Below, piece after piece: positions 24,001-36,000 of a stretch of DNA of 64,000 nt; position 1 is the first letter of the stretch; every line of letters starts with the position of its first letter. A program made the position numbers and the translations under genes. A model generated the notes under the pieces. It had not been told where the DNA came from. It saw only the letters and a program-made list of their open reading frames with translations, and searched no databases. Source of the DNA: Ahaetulla prasina (Eukaryota; Chordata; Lepidosauria; Squamata; Colubridae); the NCBI RefSeq assembly GCF_028640845.1, contig NC_080546.1, positions 77,928,697-77,992,696 of the forward strand, written 5' to 3'.

Positions 24001-27000
24001 TCTAGAGATTTATTTATTTATTTATTTATTAATCACATTTATATACCGCCCTATCTCCCGAAGGACTCAGGGCGGTTCACAGGCAAGTAAAAACATATAA
24101 ATACAAATTAAAATAACAATTAAAAAACTTATTCTAAAAGGCCGAATTATTAAAAAGCAGTATAAATAATAAAAACCATTAAAAACCAATATAAATTTAA
24201 AATCTAATCCAGTCCTGCACGGATGAATAAATGTGTTTTAAGCTTGCGACGGAAGGTTCGGAGGTCTGGAAGTTGACGGAGTCCTGGGGGGAGTTCGTTC
24301 CAGAGGGTGGGAGCCCCCACAGAGAAGGCCCTTCCCCTGGGTGTCGCCAGACGACACTGCCTAGCTGACGGCACCTTGAGGAGTCCCTCTCTGTGAGAGC
24401 GCACGGGTCGGTGAGAGGTATTCGGTAGCAGTAGGCGGTCCCTGATTAGGTAGTGCGGGAATTAGGTTAGCCAGAATATTAAAGTAGCAAGGTTTTTCTT
24501 ACTTATACTTATAATTAGTAATTGGAATAATTGGGAACAGTCCAGTTCAGGGATCTCCAACTTTGGCTTTGCTGGCTGGGGAATTCTGGGAGTTGAAATC
24601 CTCTAGGCTTGAAGTTGCCAAGGTTGGAGACCCCTGGTCCAGTTATTAAATTGAGGACTTTGAATAATGCACCCAAATCTATTTTTTTTTCTTGTTTTCT
24701 ACCTCTAAATCTAGCTGTGTCGTATAGTCCGGTGGGTCTTATAGTCCAAAAAATACGGTAGCTATTAGATGGGCAAGTTAGTTGATCTTTGTGTTGTTTT
24801 CCTATATCGAGTTAATGGTATGTGGGAATGACTTTGGTAGACAGGAGGAAGAGCCATACAGTGGTTAACAGTCAGATAAGAGGCAGCTGAACCTGAGGTG
24901 TGGCAAACATCTCAGAAAGGACTCGCCCTAATTTCTTGGCCTGTAAAAATAATGGGGAGAAATATACTTTCGGACTTGCACAATTCTGATAATGTAACCT
25001 TGCAATAAAGTAGAATTCAGCTCATGTGGGTATGCTTTGCGTCAGGGGTGAAATGTAAAATTTGTTACTACCGGTTCTGTGGGCATGGCTTGGTGGGTGG
25101 GTGGGGATAATGTGACTCAATGGGCAGGACCAACTTTTTTTTTTTTACTTTTAAAAGCATTTTTTTTTCCTTTAAAAGAAAAGAAAAGCCTCTGACGATC
25201 AGACAACTCAGCTGGGATCGTCAGAGGAGCCTTTTAAAAGAATTTTTTCTACAACCTCTTCGGCCGAAGAGGTTTTAAAAACCTCTAATGATCCCAGATG
25301 AGCTGTGCGATCATTGGAGGCTTTTTTTTTTTTACTTTTAAAAGCATTTTTTCGGCCAAAGAAAAAATGCTTTTAAAAGTAAAAAAAAAAACCTGATGAT
25401 CACGTGGCTCAGCTGGGCGGGGGGGGGGATTTTTGCTACCGTTTCTCCGAACCACCCGCTGCCATCGCTACCGGATCAAGCGATCCGGTCCGAATCGGGA
25501 GCATTTCACCCCTGCTTTGCGTCTGAACTATCTCACAAGGCTGATAAATCTCATTTTAAGATCAGTTTAATCTGCATTATATAGATTGATTATAAGGGGA
25601 AGCCTGATTTACTACTTAGAATTGTTCTGCCTAGGAGGAAATGGACGCGTCTGCTTCATTGACGGCGAAACAACCTTACCTGTGAACACCATGAGAGCCA
25701 CAGGAGATTTCGTAAAAGTTAAGAATGCTGAAATGTTTTTCTTGGGGCGGAAAGACAACCAAATTAAGCGTAATGGCAAGCGTCTCAACACCGAGTATGT
25801 ACAGCAGGTGAGGTAATAGGTAACTATTTATGAAAAGTTGTTTTTAAAAAACCAATACAGAAATGAGTTTGGGCCATGAAGAATCTGGAAGATAGAAATT
25901 ACCTCAGTTTTTGAGATTACTTCAGTATTACTTATGTGGAAACAGACTGTTTAGTTAGCTACCCCTAGGTTTTGAATATTCTCCAGCTTCCATCTGTAGT
26001 ATAATGTAAGACGGTGATGACTAATCTTTTCCGGACTGAGTGGCCAAAGCGCACAAATGTGTAAATGCGTGCACATGCGCCTGAACTCCCAAATGCAATG
26101 CGCATGCACCCCCCACGCATGCAGCCCCACACACACATGCCCCGTCCCTGCGCATGCACGGCAGAGACCAAAAGACCAGCTGGCTGGTGGGAGGCGCGCA
26201 AATATGTGCGGTTGAGCTGAACTGGGGCGATGGCTTGTGTGCCCACAAAGAGGGTGCTGTATGCCATCACGGACATAAGGGATACCAGAAAGCTTGAAAA
26301 TCAAAAGGTTAGAACAGGGGTCTGCAAACTTGGCTCTTTTAAGACTTGTGGACTTCCACTCCCAGAATTCCTCAGTCAGCTTTGCTGGCTGAGGAACTCT
26401 GGGAGTGGAAGTCCACAAGTCTTAAAAGAGCCAAGTTTGCAGACCCCTGGGTTAGAAAGCCATACATTGAAGAAAAACTACCGGGAACAAACCTCAGGAC
26501 CACCAACAGAAAAGATCTTTTAAGAGCCCATGGTGCCATTTGAAAACAAAACTCTTAATGGAGGTGAGAACGATTAGCAATATGACAAGAAAACGAAGGC
26601 AGGGATACTCCTAAACAAATTTATTTTATTTTATTTATGTATTTTATTTTATTAAATTTTTATACCGCCCTTCTCCCGAAGGACTCAGGGCGGTGTACAG
26701 CCAGAAGATAAAAAGCATGATAAATATACAATTAAAACACCAAACTAAAAACAGAGCATATTAGAAAAATGGCCAATCTTAAAAAATTTTAAAATTTAAA
26801 ATTCAAAACCCCAAAGTACTAAAACCCCAATTAAAATTTAATAAAACTATTAAACCAGTCCCGCTTGAATAAATAAGTGTGTTTTCAGCTCACGGCGAAA
26901 GGTCCGAAGATCAGGCACTTGGCGTAATCCAGGGGGAAGTTCGTTCCAGAGCGTAGGAGCTCCCACAGAGAAGGCCCTGCCCCTGGGGGCCGCCAGCCAA

Positions 27001-30000
27001 CATTGTTTGGCGGACGGCACCCTGAGAAGACCCTCTCTGTGTGAGCGTACGGGTCGGTGAGAGGCATGAGGTAACAGCAGGCCGTCCCGTAAGTACCCAG
27101 GCCCTAAGCCATGGAGCGCTTTAAAGGTGGTAACCAAAATCTTAAAGCGCACCCGAAAGACCACAGGAAGTCAGTGCAAGCCGCGCAGGATTGGTGTTAC
27201 ATGAGAGCAACGAGTTGCTCCCACTATTACCCGCGCAGCTGCGTTCTGGACTAGCTGCAGCCTCTGGGTGCACTTCAAGGGCAGCCCCATGTAGAGAGCA
27301 TTGCAATAATCCAAACGGGAAGTGACAAGAGCGTGAGTGACCGTGCATAGGGCATCCCGGTCAAGGAAGGGGCGCAACTGGCGAACAAGCGTACTTGGTA
27401 AAAAGCCCTCTTGGAGACGGCCGCCAAATGATCATCAAACGACAGCCGCCCATCCAGGAGGACGCCCAAGTTGTGCACCCTTTCCTTTGGGGCCAATAAC
27501 TCGCCCCCGACAGTCAGCTGCGGATGCAGCTGGCTGTACCGGGGTGCCGGCATCCACAGCCACTCTGTCTTGGAGGGATTGAGCTTGAGTCTGTTTCTCC
27601 CCATCCAGACCCGTACGGCTTCCAGACACCGGGACAGCACTTGACAGTATTTTGGGGGATATTAAAAACAAATAGAATTAGAATAGAATAGAATAGAATT
27701 GAATTGAATTGAATTGAATTCTTTATTGGCCAGGTGTGATTGGACACACAAACTCGGTAACTTTAAAGTAGGTGGACTTCAGCTCCCAGAATTCCCCAGC
27801 TATCAATGGTACTCATCAAGAAAATTGAATTGCATGTTGTTATGTTACTACAAACTGAATGTGACTCAGCCATATAACATGATGCCCAGAGTTGCATTAT
27901 CACAGAGATGGAAGGCATATAAATTCAATAAATAATGGCTGCGATATAAATAATGCAAATGTATTTTATCTTGCATTATCAGAAATAGGTCTTTTTTCTG
28001 CATTAATCATTCTTTACTTTCAGTACAGGGTCCAATTTTGAGTACCACAAATATGGATTGAGACCAATTTAGATACATTTGGAGAGAAGCAACAGGGATG
28101 ATCGAGAGTCTAGAACAGGGGTGTCCAAACTTGGTCTCTTTGAGACTTGTGGACTTCAGTTCCCAGAGTTCCTCAGCCAGCTTTGAATTTACTCAGTCAC
28201 ATGAGCAGTTAGCCACGCCCACCAGTCACATGACCACCAAGCCACACCCCAAAATAAGCCACGCCCATCCCCCCCCCCCCCCGTGGCCCGGGCCTTTGCT
28301 TATTTTTCTGTATTTGGCCCTCACTCAAAAAAGTTTGGACACCCCTGCTCTAAATCTAGCTGTGTCTTATAGTCCGGTGGGTCTTATAGTCCAAAAAAAT
28401 ACGGTAGCTATTACCGTATTACTTGCTATGGGCAAGTTAGTTGATCTTTGTGTTTTTTTCCTATATCGAGTTAATGGTATGTGGGAATGATTTTGGTAGA
28501 CAGGAGGAAGAGCCATACAGTAGTTAACAGTCAGATAAGAGGCAGCTGAACCTGAGGTGTGGCAAACATCTCAGAAAGGACTTGCCCTAATTTCTTGGCC
28601 TGTAAAAATAATGGGGAGAAATATACTTTCGGACTTGCACAATTCTGATAATGTAACCTTGCAATAAAGTAGAATTCAGCTCATGTGGGTATGCTTTGCG
28701 TCAGGGGTGAAATGTAAAATTTGTTACTACCGGTTCTGTGGGCATGGCTTGGTGGGTGGGTGGGGGCAATGTGACTCAATGGGCATGGCCAACTTTTTTT
28801 TTTTTTTTACTTTTAAAAGCATTTTTTTTTCCTTTAAAAGAAAAGAAAAGCCTCTGACGATCAGGCAACTCAGCTGGGATCGTCAGAGGAGCCTTTTAAA
28901 AGAATTTTTTCTACAACCTCTTCGGCCGAAGAGGTTTTAAAAACCTCTAATGATCCCAGATGAGCCGTGCGATCATTGGAGGCTTTTTTTTTTACTTTTA
29001 AAAGCATTTTTTCGGCCAAAGAAAAAATGCTTTTAAAAGTAAAAAAAACAAACACCTGATGATCACGTGGCTCAGCTGGGTGGGTGGGTGGGGAGGGATT
29101 TTTGCTACCGTTTCTCCGAACCACCCGCTGCCATCGCTACCGGATCAAGCGATCCGGTCCGAATCGGGAGCATTTCACCCCTGCTTTGCGTCTGAACTAT
29201 CTCACAAAGCTGATAAATCTCATTTTAAGATCAGTTTAATCTGCATTATATAGATTGATTATAAGGGGAAGCCTGATTTACTACTTAGAATTGTTCTGCC
29301 TAGGAGGAAATGGACGCGTCTGCTTCATTGACGGCGAAACAACCTTACCTGTGAACACCATGAGAGCCACAGGAGATTTCGTAAAAGTTAAGAATGCTGA
29401 AATGTTTTTCTTGGGGCGGAAAGACAACCAAATTAAGCGTAATGGCAAGCGTCTCAACACCGAGTATGTACAGCAGGTGAGGTAATAGGTAACTATTTAT
29501 GAAAAGTTGTTTTTAAAAAACCAATACAGAAATGAGTTTGGGCCATGAAGAATCTGGAAGATAGAAATTACCTCAGTTTTTGAGATTACTTCAGTATTAC
29601 TTATGTGGAAACAGACTGTTTAGTTAGCTACCCCTAGGTTTTGAATATTCTCCAGCTTCCATCTTTAGTATAATGTAAGGCGGTGATGACTAATCTTTTC
29701 TGGACTGAGTGGCCAAAGCGCACAAATGTGTAAATGCGCGCACATGCGCCTGAACTCCCAAATGCAATGCGCATGCACCCCCCATGCATGCAGCCCCACA
29801 CACACATGCCCCGTCCCTGCGCATGCACGGCAGAGACCAAAAGACCAGCTGGCTGGCGGGAGGTGCGCAAATATGTGCGGTTGAGCTGAACTGGGGCGAT
29901 GGCTTGTGTGCCCACAAAGAGGGCGCTGTGTGCCATCACGGACATAAGGGATACCAGAAGGTTAGAACAGGGGTCTGCAAACTTGGCTCTTTTAAGACTT

Positions 30001-33000
30001 GTGGACTTCTACTCCCAGAGTTCCTCAGCCAGCTTTGCTGGCTAAGGGACTCTGGGAGTGGAAGTCCACAAGTCTTAAAAGAGCCAAGTTTGCAGACCCC
30101 TGGGTTAGAAAGCCATACATTGAAGAAAAACTACTGGGAACAAACCTCAGGACCACCAACAGAAAAGATCTTTTAAGAGCCCACAATGCCATTTGAAAAC
30201 AAAACTCTTAATGGAGATGAGAACGATTAGCAATATGACAAGACAACGAAGGCAGGGATACTCCTAAACAAATAGAAGGAGGATCCCTGCATTGTGAATG
30301 TGTCCAGGTGATGCTACACTGTGAGCAGTGCTAGGTCATATGAAGAAGAAGAGGAAGTGTTTTGTTTTTTGTAATTTGGAGAAAAAACTGACAGGCCTAA
30401 GTCCAAAGACGACACAATGAGGTCCAGTTGAGTCCAGTTGTTTATCTGCTTACATCCAATAGTCACAGTCTCACCAAACCAAAGCTATAACCTAATAGTT
30501 ATAAACCTGGGAGATGTGGGTACTATGAACCCTTTCCTTCCTCTCCCCTCCGGTTCAGGACCGGGAAACAGCTAAGGACGGGGCCGTGATGCCTCTGCCA
30601 ATGAAAACTGCCTCCCAATCTCTGTTTTTGCCTGGAACGGCCTCATCCATTTTTGGCTGGAACGGCTTCGTCTGTTTTTGGCTGGAACGGCCTCGTCTGT
30701 TTTTGGCTGGAATGGCTTCGTCTGTTTTTGCCTGGAACGGCCTCGTCCGCCGAATGTGGCCCTCCCAAGCTCCATTTTCGCTGGCAGAGGGTTGCAGGAG
30801 GCTGTTCCAGCCAAAAACGGAGATTGGGAGCCAGTTTTCGCTGGCAGAGCACTCAGGCCACCCCAGGTGCCCCTAATATGAGTGATGTCAAATTGACCAC
30901 ACCCATCCTGCTCCCTCCCCACGCCCCACCTACCCGAGGTCAGACACAACCCTGAGGCGGCCCTCAATGAAATCAAGTTTGACACCCTTGGTCTGTGCTT
31001 TCATGGGACTGAAAGTTATTTGAATGACGAGGGGAAGAGAAATACAGGCGTTCATCTTCATGACTTTCTGCACGTTTTCTCAGAATCATCGTGATTTTGT
31101 TTTGCAGGTGGCAGAGAGCCTCTGCACAGTGGAAACCTGTGCCTTGATATGGTACCAACAAGAAAAATTAATTCTGTTTGTTGCCCCCAAAGCTGTTTCA
31201 AAGAGGCACCTTTTAAAAAAACTCCAGGAATGCCTCCCAAGCCATGCAATTCCAGATGAGATTTTGCTGATTGATACTTTGCCATTCACATCCCATGGTA
31301 AATATACGTATATATGCCTACTGTGTGTATTTGATTACCATATTTTTCAGAGTATAAAACACGCCTTAGTTTTTGGGGAGGAAAATGGGGGGAGGGGAAG
31401 AATTTTGCCTACCAGGTATTCATCTGGCTAGTCCCGGCACATTAGTTCGCTCGCTGGTTTTGAGGTTGGGGCGTCAGCTTCAGCACATTAGTTTGCTTGC
31501 TGGTTTTGAGGTTGGGGCTGATTGGGGCTGTGCTTCACAGCTGATTGTCAGAGAGAGCAGCAATTAGACAAGCAGGCAAAACACGGAAGATCGCTTCGCT
31601 CGCGTTGGGGCTGAAAAACAGCTTCAAAAGCACAGCTGATCCTCGGAGGGAGCTCCAGTGACTAAAGCAGGCAAAGCGCGGAAGGGGTAAGAGAAGGCAG
31701 TAGCTGTTCGGGATAGCCATTTTGAACACCGCGTGGGGATACATTCGGAGTATAAGACACACCCAAATTTTCGGCCTCTTTTAGGAGGGAAAATAGTGCG
31801 CCTTACACCCTGAAAAATACGGTATATTTATTTCTATAATTTATAAGCCCCCCAATTCCATCACGACTCGGAAGGCAATACGGCACGGACTAATTAAGAC
31901 AGAATGACATAAAACCGGAGGAGAACAAACGTACTGATGGAACACCAGTTCTACCAGATCAAACATCACACAAGGGAGCCATCTGCCACTCTGGCTCATT
32001 AATTCAGAGACCGATTGGGTGTTTTCTTCGGCTTCCAGATGTAAATAGCATTTTATTGGAACATCTTGTTAGGAAAACAGCTTGTTTTTTAGAGCATGGG
32101 GAAACCTGAGAGAAGCCAAGTCAGACTGATTATGTGCCATCAAGTCAATGTCAGTTCTTATACGGATCGCATACTAAATTTTTCTCCAGGATGACCTCCA
32201 GGATATCTTGAAGTGCACTCACAACTACTGTGATACTTTGATATTCTGTCCATTCAGTTTGCTTCTGGTCATCCTCCTTTTCTTTCCACCTTCCCACAGC
32301 ATTACAGACACCTCAAGGGAGTTGAGAATATATCCAAAGTCTGATAATTTGTTATGGTTGTTTTAAGCTCAAGTGAGAACTCTGGATTGAGTAATTCTAT
32401 GAGCCTGGTGTTTATTTTCTTGGTTATCTGTGGAGATTTTCCGTCAACCAGGTCATGGTTGTCCCAAAGGGGTTTTTTCAAGAGGCACCTGGACTTTCTT
32501 TGTTTTTCTTTGAAGACGTTTTGCTTCTCATCCAAGAAGCTTCTTCAGCTCTGACTGGAAGATGGAGAATGGAAGGATTTATACTCCTTGCAAACAGCCG
32601 GTCATTTGCATTTTTTTTAGTGAGTTGTTGAGGGCACCTGGAGGTTTATCTGTGTCCTCAGGGTCACCTGTGCAGTCACAGATTAGCCTTCAAGCGGCCT
32701 CAACGACTCACTAAAAGCATGCAAATGACTGGCTGTCTGCAAGGCATGTAAATCCTTTCATTCCCCACCATCCGCTCAGAGTTGAAGAAGCTTCTTGGAT
32801 GAGTAGCGAAATATCTTCAAAGAAAAAACAAGGAAGTCCAGTTGCCTTTTGAAAAAGCACCTTTGGGACATTTCTTGGCTATCCATGGTATTCTCAGGAG
32901 ATTTCTCTAACTTCAGAGTTCAAAAGCATCGATACTTTTTCTACTCCTCATTGTCCAGATTTCACTTCCATGGAGTATCACATGGAAAAGTATTCCTTGC

Positions 33001-36000
33001 ACCATTCTGATATTTGTAGATATATTGGCATTTCTCGATTTACAACAATTCATTTAGTGACCATTCAAAGTTACAACGGCATTGAAAAAAAGTGATTTGT
33101 GACCGTTCTTCACACTTACGACCGTTGCATGTGACCCTTGGCCACATGATCAAAATTTGGATCCTTGGCAACTAGTTCATCTTTATGATGGTTGCAGTGC
33201 CCTGGGGTTTCTTCACAACCATGTTTCTTACAGTACTTAATAATAATAATACTTAATAATTCACTTAACAACTGTGGCAAGAAAGGTTTTAAAATGGAGC
33301 AAAACTTACTTAACAAATGTTTCACTTAGCCACATAAATTGTGGTCATAAGTCGAGAACTACCTGTACATATATTGCAGCATCTGAGTATATTTTCCAAG
33401 GGCTTCTTGGTTAATGTACCAAGTTCTGAGTTCGTGGCATATTTCTTGATTGCTGGTTGGTTTGCTGTGAAAACGGATGGCATAAGACGGAAGCTATCCA
33501 CCATTTACATATCTTACGAAAGTACATAGTCATCTCTCATTCTCTTGATGACCTGGAGCCAGTCCATTTCTCTATGTTTGATCCAGACTGAATTGTATAT
33601 AGGTGTTGCATAAAGACAATGAGATGTTCTGAGATTCCCGTTTTTCTAGGTACCTTCCACAACTTCACGTGGCTGGCACAGTCCAAGACAAATAAATAAC
33701 ATACCGATTTCTTTTTGTTTATCCTTTGGTTTTCTCAATTTTCTAGGATACATTAGCAATAATACATTGCTTGTATTACATTGCTTGTTCTTTGACTTAT
33801 TCTAAAGCCAGCTTAATCATCTGGCATTTCCATCCCATTTTAGGGCTCTAATCTGTGTTGGATGATGCTAAGCATTATTTTAATAGTATGTACCAAGTCC
33901 AGCTAACCCGAATTGATGGCTAATCTGCGTACCGCTGATTTGTGTTCTAACCAGAATCTCGCTCTGCATGCTATGATGATGTTCTTATTTCTCTTATTCA
34001 GATATATCTATACCTACACTATATCTAAGTGTCTGAATGTGTGATTTGGAATATATATTGCATTTAGTACAGTAGATAGTACACATGGGAGTGGTGTGGT
34101 GGCCTAGAGGTGGATCAGGAGGCTGTGAGTTCGATCGTAGGTATAGGCAGATATTTCTCTCTAGACAGGATATATCTGCTGGGAAAAAAACCTCCGCATT
34201 GGCAACAGGAAGGGCATCCAGCCAGTAAACACTCAACTCCACTTGGTTGCCCAAACTCCACCCTGCAAGGGATTATGGGGTCGTTAAGATATGATGATAT
34301 AGTACACATGTGTGTGTGTGTGTATAACCTGTTTGTAGTTTTACTTTCACTAAAGTCATTTGTAGACTCGTACATGTAGACTGGGCCTGCAATGGAGTGT
34401 TATGTTACAATAAAGATATAGGAGTGCTTTGCTTTATTATAATAAAAACTTCTTGTTGTTGTTTTTTTGCTTTGTGCAAAGGCAAAATTGATGTGTCCAA
34501 GTTGAACCAGATTTACAGCAGCCACCTGAATTCGCGAAAAAGTGACAGCAAGCTAAGCGAACAAGAACTATGGGAAGGCTTGCAGAGTCTCTGGCAGGTA
34601 GTCCATTAAACTGCATTATTCCCATATCATAAGAATTCTCTTAGGCATCCATAATTCAATTATTTGAACAAGGGAGAGAAGAACAGGACTGAATATTCTT
34701 GGGTCTTCGCATGCTATAGCTTCTATCAATTGACTTGGATTCTTTGCAATAGCTTTAGGGAAATTATTAATATTTCTATTAATATATTAATTAATATTTT
34801 AATATTATTAAAACCTCAGGACTCAGATAATGATAGGTAGTTGTATGAATAGCGCTGTGCCCAATGAGCCATTAATGCAGGGGTGAAATCCAGCAGGTTC
34901 TGACAGGTTCTGGAGAACCGGTAGTGGAAATTTTGAGTAGTTCAGAGACCTGGCAAATACCACCTCTGGCTGGCTCCAGAGTGGGGTGGGAATGGGGATT
35001 TTTCAGTATCCTTCCCCCGGAATGGGGTGGGAATGGGGATTTTGCAATATCCTTCCCCTGCCATGCCCACCAAGCCACACCACGCTTACTAAGCCACGCC
35101 CACCGAACCAGTAGTAAAAAAAAAAATAGATTTCATCACTGCATTAATGCTTGCTTCTCTGGGATAAGTTGAAACGCGATTTACTTCTTAATAAAAGCAT
35201 GGCCAAAATAATCAAACAGATCCGGCATTTCTGCATAGATTGAATATCAGATATTCAAAATACCAGTTTTATTCACTACACCTGTTTCTGATTTATTATA
35301 AGTGAGAAGACAGGTTGAAGATTAACTGCCCTGTCTAATAAGCAAGCCCCAGAACTGGATTAAATTAAATTAAGCATTGGGCTTCTAATTTTTATGAGCT
35401 AGAATCTACATGCAAGTGCCAATAAGTTCCAATAAGTTCTACTGTGCTTGCATTCCAATGCATGTCGTTTCCCTATAGTGTAAAATTATAAAGTGGCTAC
35501 AATCCTATATATCGGTAGAAGTTTCTCTCCATTTGATGCTACTAAGATGTTCAACCTGCAATGCATAAAATTTTGATCAGGTGCTGTAACCAGAAATATC
35601 CAGGACAATTAAGCATATGAATCCGTTACAAATTTGCTCAGATGGTGACTTTATCCATCATTTCGTTTTATTACTGTTGCTTCCTTTTTCCCAGAAGTTT
35701 TTATCTGCTTTAAAAGGTTAAAAGATAGTGTTCCTACCTAGCTTCAGAGAGCTGATGTCTCTTCGTAAGTATCAGTAGTGTCTATAGCTTGTCTTTGTTT
35801 CTCTTTGAATCTGTTTGGTCCTCGCTGCTTTGTAGATGACTCACTTGCTTTGCTACTAGGTGTGTACTTCTGATGTAAGTCAATGTATACATGATAACCA
35901 GTGGTGGGATTCAGCCGGTTCAGGTGAACTGATTGTTAATTGCTGGGTGGCCCCGCCCCTTCCAGGAGTCCCCATCCACCCCGTTTTGTCTCTCTGGTAA

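Larger units (their letters stand above)
24703..26622. repeat. Duplicated block A carrying AASDH exon 7
   Basis: About 1.92 kb shared with 28348-30272 at an estimated 98-99% identity by eye, including exon 7 and parts of both flanking introns. It contains one hAT element (25043-25514, flanked by CTTTGCGT) and one hAT hairpin (26315-26449, flanked by GGTTAGAA). Both are also in block B, so they inserted before the duplication. The right edge is followed directly by an L2-like LINE 3' end. Confidence 0.95.

Noticed and set aside
26850..27640. Reverse-transcriptase-like ORFs as an active LINE
   Set aside because: The coding sequence is split among frames with stops and lacks endonuclease and most of RT; a truncated dead copy.
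32776..32815. Hammerhead-ribozyme-like string (GGATGAG, GCGAAA) in the foldback arm
   Set aside because: The invariant CUGAUGA core is altered at two positions and stem III cannot be drawn convincingly; chance or a dead motif.
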